64,000 nucleotides of DNA, from the NCBI RefSeq assembly GCF_000801105.2, contig NC_079516.1, positions 13,640,001 to 13,704,000 of the forward strand, given 5' to 3'. Source of the stretch: Raphanus sativus. Its lineage: Eukaryota > Streptophyta > Magnoliopsida > Brassicales > Brassicaceae. Of this stretch, positions 23,650 through 34,696 are shown in pieces; position 1 is the stretch's first letter, and each line of letters starts with the position of its first letter. The notes under the pieces are model-generated. The model did not search any database, was not told where the DNA came from, and saw only the letters and a program-made list of their open reading frames with translations. The position numbers were made by a program, and so were the translations under genes.

Positions 23650-24302
23650 GACTTTGGTCTAAACTCTGGAAGACTAAAACGTCTCCTAAACTCCGTCACT
23701 TTATGTGGCGAGTGCTGTCTGGAGAATTGGCCGTAAAAGATCAACTTCGAACTAGAGGGCTTCCAGTGGATCCTACTTGTCCAGTCGGTTCGCTTGTCGT
23801 TTCCTTGGTTGTTGTGGCATATTTGGAAAACAAGGAATAAATTCTGCTTTGAACATGTTCATACGATAGCAGCAGAAGTTGTCAGGAAGGCAAAAGAGGA
23901 GTCTACTGTCCCTGTCTGGTTGAATTTACACGGAAGTCTCCCAGCGAGCAATAATAACGCATCCTCTACTCCAGTCATCTAGGGTGAATGGGTAAAACCT
24001 CCCTCTGCGTTTCTGAAATGTAATATTGGGTCATCTTAGTTTCTGAAGGTTTCAGGCTTCCTTATTAGCCATGTCTTGGGCAATGTGATGATCTCCTGCT
24101 GTGTGTTTTAGCAAGCTAAAGCTCTTTCTTGAGTTTCAAGGCATGCTTCTTATCGTTCTTTTCCATCTGTTTGATTTACTATGGGGCCTACTGGTTTCCA
24201 CTTTGTTTTTGTTTCGCTTTGTTTTGCCGGCTGTTTTTTGGCCGCGTACGTTGGGAACTCTGTTCCTTTGAAGTTTGAACTTTTCAATGACAAAAAAAAA
24301 AA
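23650..24302 (+). mobile_element. 5'-truncated LINE (non-LTR retrotransposon) remnant with poly(A) tail
   Basis: Translation at about 23656-23780 gives LWKTKTSPKLRHFMWRVLSG and LRTRGLPVDPTCP, the start of a zf-RVT domain found after reverse transcriptase in plant LINEs. After a deletion that removes the middle of the domain and shifts the frame, 23797-23930 gives FPWLLWHIWKTRNKFCFE, the following conserved block. A 3' UTR then ends in an 11-base A run at 24292-24302. The next base starts CDPK-derived sequence, so the LINE probably landed beside or in that fragment. Confidence 0.7.
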
Positions 24303-24525
24303 CGACTAAAACTTTTCATTTTACTGAAAGTTTCTTGATAGAACTTTGTGTTTCTGTTTTCAAACCAGTTATGTTTTCAATAAAACAAATTCTGACCAGT
24401 GTAATTGGAGACAATCTCTTAAACAGTTATCAAACATTGATCTTGCCAGTTTTTTTTTGTTAAATCTCTTACCAGTTTTCTCTGACACAAAATGATGTTT
24501 GGGCTAATATAATGTGTAATGTTTC
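24303..24525 (+). pseudogene. CPK12-like 3' end fragment
   Basis: The sequence follows the end of CPK12 copy A (47063-47290): TTCATTTTA, GAAAGTTTCTTGATAGAACTTT, AACCAGTTATGTTTTCAATAAAAC, then TTATCAAACATTGATCTTGCCAG. Only the last codons and 3' UTR are present. It is directly followed by an NLR fragment in opposite orientation. Confidence 0.75.
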
Positions 24526-24529
24526 ATTT

Positions 24530-24717
24530 ATATTTTTGTAATGTTTCATTTATCAAAGAGTTTTCAAAAAGATGGCTGGCCTTATGTAAGGATATTCACC
24601 TTGTTTTGGTAGAAAGACAGGCTTGATTAGGTCCCAGTCTCCTTCTCTCTCTCTCTCTCTCCATATATCATCAATGACGATCAAAGTCTTTTGTGATTCC
24701 AGCACTTGAACAATCTT
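24530..24717 (-). pseudogene. CC-NLR fragment (end of exon 1 and intron start)
   Basis: Matches 27530-27680 of NLR-1 on the minus strand: the kinase-2 region (DDIW) and the donor after exon 1. A (CT)n stretch at about 24642-24661 has expanded within it. Too short to be functional. Confidence 0.75.
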
Positions 24718-25030
24718 CCTTATCCATTGATAAACAAAACTTGCTTCCTTTTACAAATGCAGATACCCATGGTGTGAAGACATTCAGAAAAGGCTCAGCC
24801 ACTGGCGGAAGGTCATATAGAAGCAAGGGAGTGCTTGAATATATTTTCCAGTAGCCGGCCGGACTGTTAAAGCCGAGGCAGATATTTTGGGAAACTCATG
24901 TTCCCGTTTTTTAATCTTGGGGGCTTATAAAGGCAGACCAGGAGATATTAGCAGGGTTTTTGGTAACAGTAAACCATCTCTGAGTCTTATTAATGTTGCA
25001 GAAGCAAGTCTTTGGAGGATTCGTTAGGTG
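24718..25030 (+). pseudogene. Fragment of an unrecognised gene, copy 1
   Basis: Diverged copy of 29229-29805 with an internal deletion. Shared blocks are AACAAAACTTGCTTCCTTTT, CTGGCGGAAGGTCATATAGAAG, AGCCGGACNGTTAAAGC and GATATTAGCAGGGTTTTTGG, including acceptor-like TTGCAG or ATGCAG sites. Reading frames are broken. I do not recognise the protein. Confidence 0.55.
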
Positions 25031-25529
25031 CGACCATAGAACTTGAAACGCTGAAAAAATACAGTGTCAAAGCCTAAGGAATTGGTAAAACACATATCAG
25101 CAGAGACATTCCAATGAAATAGTCTTAACTAAATTCTGTAGTTTATGCCAATACATAGAAGTTGCCGAGAAGTTCATTCGTGTTAATGATTTTATGCTCT
25201 GTTTTGTTCTGTAATAACAGAGTAAAATCAGTTCTGTAATATCACAACTTTCTTGATTATCAATATCAGAACCTTCTTGATAATCAATATCACAGTGCGC
25301 TCTCTTTTTTACAAACGCAAACTTCACTCTTTATTATATCAGAAAATAATACTGTAGTTTACAGGACAATGACAACACCTTAAATAGACTCCAAACAGTT
25401 CAAAAGACTAAGAGAAAGAGTTGTGTCTATTAATACATAAAACAATTCGTAGATAATATATACCTGATAGTCCGTAATTGCTGAGAGTCTCGTCTCCTGC
25501 AGCTGCTGTCTGACTCACTATTGCCGAGA
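25031..25529. other. 3' flank of NLR-1
   Basis: Part (25080-25145) matches 30437-30506 downstream of NLR-2 (CAGAGACATTCCAATGAAAT), so it belongs to the duplicated NLR block. No gene seen. Confidence 0.5.
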
Positions 25530-28438
25530 TCAACCATAGAATCTAACAGAAGGGATGTGTTGGACTTTGTAATAATCTTCTCCTCCTTTCGACAGTCTCT
25601 TCTTCCATTCCTTTCCCATATAATAACAGATCAGACTGTTCAAAGAAGTGTTGAATCGCAGCCCATCAGGAAGCTCCTTTAACTTTGGACAATTGTCAAT
25701 TATGAGAGTATGGAGAAGGGGCATGGAGCCTTCTTCTACTATCCACTCTCGCCACTCCTTTAAACCCCTAAGTCGTAGCTTCTCCAGTTGAGGAAACCCA
25801 TCCCTCAAGCAAACCATTCTACTCCCGCAGAAAGATCCATACTGTAAACTAATCTCTTTCAAGTGAAACAACTTCTCTAGAATCGGCATTGGATCCTCTT
25901 TCAAACAACAATACGTTAGATCAATGGTTGTAAGGTGAGAAGGAAAGTGTTGGGCATCAGGTAACCTTGGCATATATATCTCCAACTTCAGCTTTTTGAG
26001 ATGAACAAAATCCCAAACAAATCCTTCTTCTTCATCGTCCGTGCGAGTATTAAGTCTTTTGTTCTTTATGAAAAGACTCTCCAAGTGTGAAAGTTTACTT
26101 AGAGATGACGATAGAGTTTCCATAGTATACCTCTCGTCTTCAATATAGATAGAGAGAGATCTGAGCCGTGTCATACCCTCTAGATCCGTCACTCTCCCAT
26201 GTTTTGTGTTGAAATTATCCAACGTCTCCAGCTTGACCAGATTTTCCAATTCCCACTTTCTCTTTTCATGAAATATCACCGGCAAAGACAAGAATGTCAA
26301 TTCTCGCATCTCTTTCAAGATATTGGGCATATCAAATATACATGGACATATATTTAGGTTTAAATAGAGCAGCTTCTTCAGATTCCCCATAGAAGAAGGC
26401 AGTTGACCCATTGCACTTGACCACTCTAAACTAAAGTATCTCAAGTGGATGAGCTCTCCGATGCTAGAGGGTACCTTCCCTCCTTCAAACATCACATAAG
26501 AGAGATCTAACACTCTCATCAGCTTATGCCTTGTAAACAGTAAATGTGTTGCCTTCCATCTTTTTTTCTCAAGATACAAGAGAGTTCTAAGGCTTGGATT
26601 CTCCACCTTCATATCGACATTAAATGTTTCACCAGGCTTACGTGTAACAGCAAGTCTGCGAGATTTACAAGGAGATTCCAAATTTGCAGTTGATGTCTCA
26701 ATGATTTGTACGAAATTCTCTTCTTCGGCTTTGCGTAAACAAACTTCTCTCATCATGTCATGCAATTGACATGTTTCAAATCTGAAAGTTTTAACATCTC
26801 TTTAGAAATAACCATGTTTCTCTTCACCAATTCCTCTATATATCCATCTGCAACCTCTCGAATGCTCGCTCCATCGAAATACGTTGGCCTTAGCATTCCT
26901 TCTGCAGCCCAGTAATAAGAAAGTGTCTCCACATCTATTTCATAATCTTCAGGAAAAATAGCTAGGTAAAGGAAGCAATGCTTCAAATAAGCAGGCAGCT
27001 CCTCGAAACTCAGATTCAAAACATCGTAAACCTTCGTATTGACATTTATGTCGTCAGAGTCACTCCCTCTAACGATGTGAACTTTAATATTCTCACGTAT
27101 CGTTTTCCACTGATGCAATGTGTACTTCTTACGTAACATCCCGCCTAACGCCTTAATAGCCAGTGGTAGACCTCCACAGTGTTTAAGCATCTCCATTCCG
27201 ATTTCCTTCATATCTTCATCAATCTTGAATTCTGCGCATCAGTTATAAGAATGTTCGAAAAGATCGCTCATTATTTTCTTTAGTTTACAAGAACAGAAAA
27301 AAAAAATCCAAGTAGGCTCTCCTTGAAAACATACCAGATGTGTCTTTTATAGGAAATGCTATCCTTTGAAAAAGATCCCAACTTTCTTCAAAAGTTAGGC
27401 ATTCTTGTTTGATGAGGTCACATTGTTCGTCTGCATGTAATGCAACTTCCTCATTGCGAGAAGTAAGTAATACCTTCCATCCTGCAATACATTTTTATAT
27501 TGAAATGTTTTCATGATCAAATTTTGGGTTTTTAATTAAAAAGATGGCCTTATGTAAGGAGATTCACCTTGTTTTGGCAGAAACACATGCTTGATTAGGT
27601 CCCAGTCTCCTTCTTTCCATATATCATCAATGACGATCAAAGCCTTTTGTGTTTCAAACACTCCAACAATCTTCTCCTGAAGTTCGTCTTCCATCATCTT
27701 TGACACATCGCACTCTGGCCTGAGTCGTCGCAAGATTGTCTGCCAGACACACTTCCTTTCAAGCTGTTGGGAAACACAAACCCATGCCAATCCTGGAAAA
27801 TGACTTTTTATTTTCTCATGATTGAAAACTTTTCTTGCCAGTGTGGTTTTACCAAGACCTCCCATCCCAGTTATAGCAACCACTTGACTGCTATCCTCCT
27901 CCAACAAACAGCCAACCAATATCTCAACATTTCTCTCCAACCCCACAAGATGGTCTTCTTCATCTCTAGAAAACGTTTGTCGCATGTCTCTTTCTCTTAC
28001 CTCTAGAGCCTGCATATACCTGTCATCGACAAGGACCTTCTGTACGCCAAGATTCTGCATATCAAGGATCACCTCAGAGATCCTCTTACGTATGGGTTTC
28101 GTATCAAACCCAAGCCCCATGCTTTTCATAGTAACATATGCAAATCTTTTCATGCGGCTGCTGCTTGACTCTCCGAGTTCTTTCTTCAGAAGAAAGGTTT
28201 CGACGACATCTTCTGCATCAAAAACAATTTCTTTGATATCTTTGATAGTTTTTCTCACCATTTCACTTGCATGTTTCTTGGCCTCTGCGTCTTTAAGAAA
28301 GCACCTTAACTTTTCCACATCATTTTTCAATCCCTCGAACTGCTCTTCAACTCCTTCAAATTGCCCAGTTTCTCGGACAAGTAAGTTCCAAAGCCTCTCG
28401 ACTGCAAACGGTAAAAGTGCCACTGCAAGCTCAGCCAT
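25530..28438 (-). pseudogene. RPP8-like CC-NB-LRR gene NLR-1, one-base frameshift
   Basis: Exons 28438-27568, 27481-27335 and 27231-25530 on the minus strand total 2720 bases, one short of a whole number of codons. Translation shows a coiled-coil N-terminus with the EDVID-like DAEDVVETFL, P-loop GMGGLGKTTLARKVF, kinase-2 [64 protein letters not shown] region [10 protein letters not shown] and about a dozen LRRs ending in YKVQHIPSVRFYG. Just before the MHD motif one G:C pair present in NLR-2 is missing (between 26803 and 26804), so translation ends about 50 bases later. All else is open, so inactivation is recent or a sequencing error. Family members are cytosolic immune receptors that sense pathogen effectors. 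Closest recalled relatives are the At1g58390/At1g59620 group. Confidence 0.88.
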
Positions 28439-28775
28439 AAGTCTCCTGCTCAAACATGAAATAAGTAATCAATAATCACACGAGAGCAAGGATCCTTGAG
28501 TTCATACATAGTCCGGTTAATATTTCTTTCTTCAAATTCTAGTCTAGATAATATATACTATTTTGTGGGATTTAATCTATTGAAAGATATGAACAATTGA
28601 GATGAAATAAATTTGCAAAAATACAAAAAAAAAAAAGGTCACCTCTTGCAAATCGCTTTTCGTCCAACTGATCTGTATAAAGAAAATTTGCGAATGTGTT
28701 TTTAGTTAGAACACGCAGCTTGAAGATCTATTCCTATTGCAAGTCAACACCAACCTGAAAGACCATGTTGTCCCC
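28439..28775 (-). promoter_or_regulatory. NLR-1 leader: 5' UTR exon and intron
   Basis: Acceptor GAGCAG lies just before the ATG. An upstream block reading TTGGACGAAAAGCGATTTGC followed by AAGAGGTGACC (minus strand, about 28640-28665) looks like a leader exon with its donor. The same block occurs at about 33645 and 34063 near NLR-2. Confidence 0.45.
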
Positions 28776-28849
28776 ACTTGCCTTTATTTTGGGAAAATGC
28801 TCGACAGCAACATGTTTCCTATTATTAATCCACTTGCCTTTATTTTGGG

Positions 28850-29160
28850 AAAATGCTGGAGAGCAATCCAAAGAAAAGGCTAACTGCTCATCAAGTCTTG
28901 TGTAAGCTCTTGCCTGTTGAGTTTTAGACTGCTAAAGATGATTTATACACTTGCAAGTGGTGATTCATGTGTTCTGAGGAATAAACTTAAGAAGATGGCT
29001 TTACGTGTGGTTGCAGAGAGACTGTCTGAGGAAGAGATCGATGGGATCAAAGAACTGTTCAAGATGATAGACACAGACACTAGTGGGATCAAAGAACTGT
29101 TCATTTGAAGAGTTGAAAGATTGTCTTAGACGTGTTGGATCAGGGCTTGTGGAATCAATG
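28850..29160 (+). pseudogene. CPK12-like EF-hand fragment
   Basis: Carries the end of CDPK exon 3 (CAATCCAAAGAAAAGGCTAA to TTGTGTAAG), its intron, then a truncated exon 4 reading [19 protein letters not shown] and [11 protein letters not shown]. The exon start ([16 protein letters not shown]) is missing. After TSG a 19-base copy of upstream sequence (29043-29061 repeated at 29085-29103) replaces part of the first EF-hand, giving a stop. It lies between the two NLR genes in opposite orientation. Confidence 0.85.
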
Positions 29161-29224
29161 ATACATGGTTAGTTTTCAAGATCCATTGTACTCTCAACTC
29201 TATCTACATAACTAAATCATCAGA

Positions 29225-29810
29225 TGTCTTTATCCATTGATAAACAAAACTTGCTTCCTTTTAAAATTGCAGATACACATGGTGAAGAGGCTCAAACTGG
29301 CGGAAGGTCATATAGAAGAAGCAAGGGAGTGCTTTAATATATTTTCTAGGAGCCGGACAGTTAAAGCTGAGGCAGATATCACTGATGCAGTTACTGTTAG
29401 GCTTCAAGATCTTGGGGTTACTCTCTCACCAGTTCAGTTCAAAAAAAAGTAAAAGACCGAATAAAACATCATCTGTTGAAGAAGCTACTGCTAGACATGG
29501 GATGTTTCAGCTGAGTTACTATCATCTAGGCAAAAGACTGAAGCTACACTTAACCAAAACGTTGCCTGACCAGTTAGCTGATGGCTCTAGCAGACTCACA
29601 AACACTCTGGTGGCACTTAAATCATCACAGGTCGCTGTGGCGTCCATTTCTCCAGGCTTAGAGATCTCCCTCAGCAGATATTAGCAGGGTTTTTGGTAAT
29701 CAAGATCATGCATAGTAACCTATCTCTGAGTATGATTAATGTTGCAGAGGCAAGCCTGAGGAGTCTTTGGAAGATTCGTTTGGTGAGACCACAGAACTAA
29801 TGTTACTTTC
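29225..29810 (+). pseudogene. Fragment of an unrecognised gene, copy 2 (longer)
   Basis: Two overlapping open stretches read KLAEGHIEEARECFNIFSRS, then KAEADITDAVTVRLQDLGVT, and after a frame change NKTSSVEEATARHGMFQLSY and LTKTLPDQLADGSSRLTNTL. The text looks like real, mostly helical protein with a one-base shift near 29445. I do not recognise the family. Putative acceptors (ATTGCAG) precede two blocks, so this is genomic rather than processed. A shorter copy is at 24718-25030. Confidence 0.5.
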
Positions 29811-30581
29811 TAGTTGTACAAAGAGTAAATGATATGAAAATGATGATATGGCAGCTTTTCCAATACACACAAAAGACTCGATTAGTTGTTCGTATCGTTG
29901 GACTCTCTGAAGCTAATAAGCATCAAGACTCGATCATATATAGTAAGATTCTCCCAACTGTGGAATTTTTTTAACTGAGAGATGAAGATAGTGTTTTACA
30001 TACTACACCCAATTGGCCAAGAAGGTCACATAGTTTCTCTCGGCTACAAACAAAACAGTGTCTCTCAGCCATATATCTCTTGCTCAAACAGCAGAGGAGG
30101 ATTCATCAGTTCATAATCCAAATAATATTTACTGAAAAAAATCACTATTCTGTGGAAATCACTATTTTGAGTTACAAAAACAAAATGAAAAATCTCCAAA
30201 AAAAAACGATATGTTGTCAATATCTTTGAGAAGAGAATTATTTCCAAAGCCTAGTCGCTTAAGAAGAACAAATACAAGAAAATGTAAAGAGAATTACTAA
30301 TAATAGGCAAACTCAAAGCATTGCAGGAGATCAAGTGTCTCAGTTGGACACTTCGTCGAACAGCTACGCCTACTACGCCCGGTCAGTGTGCCAGTATGTT
30401 TCACTTGTAAATTCACTGTTTGCCACTAATATCAAATCAATTGGTAAAAAAGATATCATCAGAGACATTCCAATGAAATTGTCTCAACTAAATTGTGTAG
30501 TTCATGCAAATCCAACGAAATAGTCTTAGATAGTTCGTAATTGCTGAGAGTCTCCTTCAGCTGCTGTCTCACTCACCATTG
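29811..30581. other. 3' flank of NLR-2
   Basis: AT-rich DNA sharing short blocks with 25080-25510. No gene seen. Confidence 0.45.
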
Positions 30582-33449
30582 CTAATCGATTTTAATATAA
30601 GGGATGTGCAACTTCTCCAAAGAAGTGATGAATCGGAGCCCATCAGGAAGCTCCTTTAACTTTGGACAATGGCCAATTTGGAGAGTATGGAGAATGGGCA
30701 TGGAGCCTTCTTCTACTATCCACTCTTCCCATTCTTCTAATCCAAAAAATGTTAGCGTCTGCAACTGAGGAAACCCATCCCTCGAGCAAACCATTTTTCT
30801 CCCACTGAAAGATTTAAATTCTAAAGTAACCTCTTTCAAGTGAAGCAACTTCTCTAGAATCAGCATTGGATCCTCCTTCAAACGACACCACTTTAGATAT
30901 ATGGTTGTGAGGTGAGAAGGAAAGTGTTGGGCATCAGGTAACCTTGGCATATATATCTCCAACTCCAGCTGTCTGAGATGAACAAAATCCCAAACAAATC
31001 CTTCTCCATCATCATTTGTGGGAGTATAAAACTCTTTCTTCTTATATATAGAAAGACTCTCCAAGCATCTCATTTCACGTAGAGATGAAGATAGAGTTTC
31101 CATAGTATACCTCTCGTCGGTAATATTGATAGAGAGAGATCTGAGCCGTGTCATACCTTGTAGATCCGTCACTCTCCCATGTTTTGTGGAGAAATTCTTC
31201 AGCGTCTCCAGGTTGACCAGATTTCCCAATTCCAACTTTGTCTTATCTTGTAAGTGCTTCGGCAACCACAAGAATGTCAATTCTCGCATCTCTTTCAAGA
31301 TATTAGGAATGTAGACTTCACGCCACTGAGTTACATTTAGGTTTAAATAGAGAAGCTTCTTCAGATTCTGCATAGAAGAAGGCAGTTGAATTACCTTTGA
31401 CCCCTTTAAACTAAGATATCTAAAGTGGATGAGTTTCCCGATGCTAGAGGGTACCTTCCCTCCTTCAAACTCCACGTAAGAGAGATCTAACACTCTCATC
31501 AGCTTATGCCTTGTAAAGAATGAACTTGCTGCCACCAAGCTTTGGCTCTCGAGAAACAAGAGAGTTCTTAGGCTTGGATTCTTCACCTCCGTATCTAAAT
31601 TAAATGTATAAGAATCCCAATGTACAACAGCAAGTCTGCGAGATTTACAAGGAGATTTCGACTTTTCCGTTGATGCGTCAATGGTTTGTATGAAACTCTC
31701 TTCTTCAGCTTTGCCTAAACAAACTTCTCTCATCATGTCATGCAACTGACATGTTTCAAATCTTGAAGTACCAATGTCTCTTTGAGAAATAATCATGTTT
31801 CTCTTCACCAATTCATCTATGTATCCATCTGCAACCTCTCGAATGCTCGCTCCATCGAAATCCATTGGACTTAGTATTCCTTCTGCAGCCCAGTAATATG
31901 ACAAATTCTCCACAGGTATTGCATAATCTTCTGGAAAAGTAGCAAGGTAAAGGAAGCAATACTTCAAATAAGCAGGAAGCTCTTCGAAACTCAGATACAA
32001 AACATCGTAAACCTCCTTATTGATATTTCTTTCGTCAGAGCCACTTCCTCTAAAGATGGGAGCTTTGATATTCTCACGTATCGTTTTCCACTGGTGCAAT
32101 GTGTACTTCTTACGTAACATCCCTCCTAACACCTTAATAGCCAGTGGTAGACCTCCACAATGTTTAAGCATCTCTATACCGAGTTCTTTCATGTCTTCTT
32201 CAATCTTAAATTCTGCACATCATTTACAAGAATGTTAGAAAGGATCATAAGTGTTGCAGATGTTGTGGTCATTTTTCTTTAATTTACTAGAACAGAAAAA
32301 AAAAATCCAAGTAGGCTGTCTTTGAAAACTTACCAGATGTGTCTTTAATAGGAAATGCTATCATTTGAAAAAGATCCCAACTTTTTTCAAAAGTTAGGCA
32401 TTCTGGTTTGAAGGTGACGCATTGTTCGTCCGCACGTAATGCCACTTCCTCATTGCGAGAAGTAAGTAAGACCTTACATCCTACAACACATATATATTTT
32501 TGTAATGTTTCATAATCAAATCTTGAGTTTTTTTTAAATATGGCCCAGTGTATTTAGGATAAGGATGTTCACCTTTATTCTGCAGAAACACTTGCTTGAT
32601 TAGGTCCCAGTCTCCTTCTTTCCATATATCATCAATGACGATCAAAGCCTTTTGTGTTTCAAACACTCCAACAATCTTCTCTAGAAGTTCGCCTTCCATC
32701 ATCCTTGACACATCGCATTCTGGCCTCAGTTGTTGCAAGATTGTCTCCCAGACAGACTTCCTTTCAAACTGTTGTGAAACACAAACCCACGCTAATCCTG
32801 TAAAATGACTTTTTATTGTCTCATGATTAAAAACTTGTCTTGCCAGTGTTGTTTTACCAATACCGCCCATCCCAGTTATGGAAACCACTTGACGGCCATC
32901 CTCCTCCAACAAACAGCCAACCAATCTCTCAGCATTTCTCTCCAACCCCACAAGATGGTCTTCTTCATCTCTAGAAAACGTTCGTCGCATTTCTCTTTCT
33001 CTTATCTCTAGAGCCTGCATATACCTGTCATCGACAAGGACATTCTGTACGCCAAGATTCTGCATATCAAGGATCACGTCAGAGATCCTCTTACGTATGG
33101 TTTTCATATCAGACCCAAGCCCCCTGCGTTTTATAGCAACGTACGTTGATCTTTTCACGCTGCTGCTGCTTGATTCTCCAAGTTCTTTCTTCAGAAGAAA
33201 GGTTTCGACGATATCTTCTGCATCAAAAACAATTTCTTTGATATCTTTGATAGTTTTTCTCACCATTTCACTTGCATGTTTCTTGGCCTCTGCGTCTTTC
33301 AGAAAGCACCTTAACTTTTCCACATCATTTTTCAATCCCTCTAACTGCTCTTCAACTCCTTCAAATTGCCCAGTTTCTTGGACAAGTAAGTTCCAAAGCC
33401 TCTCGACTGCAAACGGTAAAAGTGCCACTGCCACTGCCAGCTCAGCCAT
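30582..33449 (-). CDS. RPP8-like CC-NB-LRR immune receptor NLR-2
   Basis: Exons 33449-32573, 32480-32334 and 32212-30582 give 2655 bases, 884 residues, with an open frame. The start is the ATG just after a leader acceptor (GAGCAG). Motifs in order: CC domain with [11 protein letters not shown]-loop [15 protein letters not shown]; kinase-2 [72 protein letters not shown]; then LRRs. The protein ends [12 protein letters not shown], about 25 residues earlier than NLR-1, which keeps the family tail ending in HIPSVRFYG. The lost tail is outside the LRR core, so the receptor may still work. Strong similarity to NLR-1 over exons, introns and flanks shows a recent block duplication. Cytosolic effector recognition is the family role; the ligand is unknown. 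Confidence 0.9.
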
Positions 33450-33524
33450 AAGTCTCCTGCTCAAACATGAAATAAGTAATCAATAATCACACGAGAGCAA
33501 GGATCCTTGAGTTCATACATAGTC

Positions 33525-34165
33525 CGGTTCATATTTCTTTCTGCAAATTCTAGTCTAAATAGATATACTATTTTGTGGATCTAATCTATAGACGATATGA
33601 ACAATTGAGATGAAATACAAGAAAATACAAGAAAGAAAAAAAACTCACCTTTTGCAATTCGCTTTTCGTCCAACTGATCTGTATAAAGAAAATTTGGGAA
33701 TGTGTTTTAGTTAGAACGCAGCTGAGAAGATCTATTCCTATTACAAGTGGTGGTAATCACGTTGACATTTGAATAATTTGGCAGTGGTGGATACCCACGA
33801 GAATAAACTAAACTAATATTATTAATCGACCTGCCTCTACATTTTGTGTTTATGTCTTTGATAAGTGCGGAAGAGGTCAACCAATGACTTGAGCTACACG
33901 AAACTTGAACTAGTCACAAAACCTAGTCTCTACAAGTTCATAGTCCTGATAATATTTTTCTGCAAATTCTAGTCTAGATAATATATACTATTTTGTGGAT
34001 CTAATCTATAGACGATATGAACAATTGAGATGAAATAAATATGCAAAATACAAAAAAAAAGTCACCTCCTTGCAATTCGCTTTTCGTCCAACTGATCTGT
34101 TTAAAGAAAATTTGCGAATGTGTTTTAGTTAGAACACGCAGCTGAATTCTATTCCTATTACAAGT
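33525..34165 (-). repeat. Duplicated NLR upstream region
   Basis: Sequence at about 33535-33740 recurs at about 33953-34165, offset about 415 bp: GCAAATTCTAGTCTA, ATAGACGATATGAACAATTG, TTCGCTTTTCGTCCAACTGA, GTTTTAGTTAGAAC. The same block is once upstream of NLR-1 (28530-28745). NLR-2 thus has two tandem copies of the leader exon region, the outer one perhaps the remnant of a third NLR. Confidence 0.75.
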
Positions 34166-34300
34166 CAACAAGCAACATGTTTCCTATAACTTTTTTTTGA
34201 TAATCACGTTGACATTTAAATAATTTGGGAGTGGTGGACACCCACGGCCATGGGAATAAACTAAACCAATATTATTAATCCACTTACCTTTACTTTGGAC

Positions 34301-34688
34301 CTGTGTTTTCAAAACCGGACTGATCCAATGGTCAGACCAGATTTAACCATAAACCAATCATATAACCGGGTTGAGTCGAGTAATTGGTTCGATTATGGAT
34401 CGGTCATATAGTCGGATTAAGTCTCAAAGCTATTGAACTGAACAAAAATCATTAAAAATACATAAAACTACTATATAAATTAAAAAATAGTTTATATTTT
34501 CAATGTTTAATATTTTGTTGTATTTATATTTTAATTATATACCATATTTATTAATATTAATTTAAAATTTATATAGTATTAAAATGTGTTAAACCAAATT
34601 ATTGAACCATGTTTGACCCGGTTAAACCATATTGAACATGACCCAAATATTTTTTGGTTCAACTTTCGATCCTGTTTTAAAAACACTG
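34301..34688. mobile_element. hAT-like MITE
   Basis: Ends are CTGTGTTTTCAAAACCGGAC on the left and, reversed from the right, CAGTGTTTTTAAAACAGGAT, a terminal inverted repeat type common in plant hAT-derived MITEs. The interior is AT-rich with AACCGG/GGTTC pieces and no coding. Flanks CTTTGGAC and CTTTCAAG could be a decayed 8-bp target duplication (5 of 8 match). Confidence 0.6.
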
Positions 34689-34696
34689 CTTTCAAG

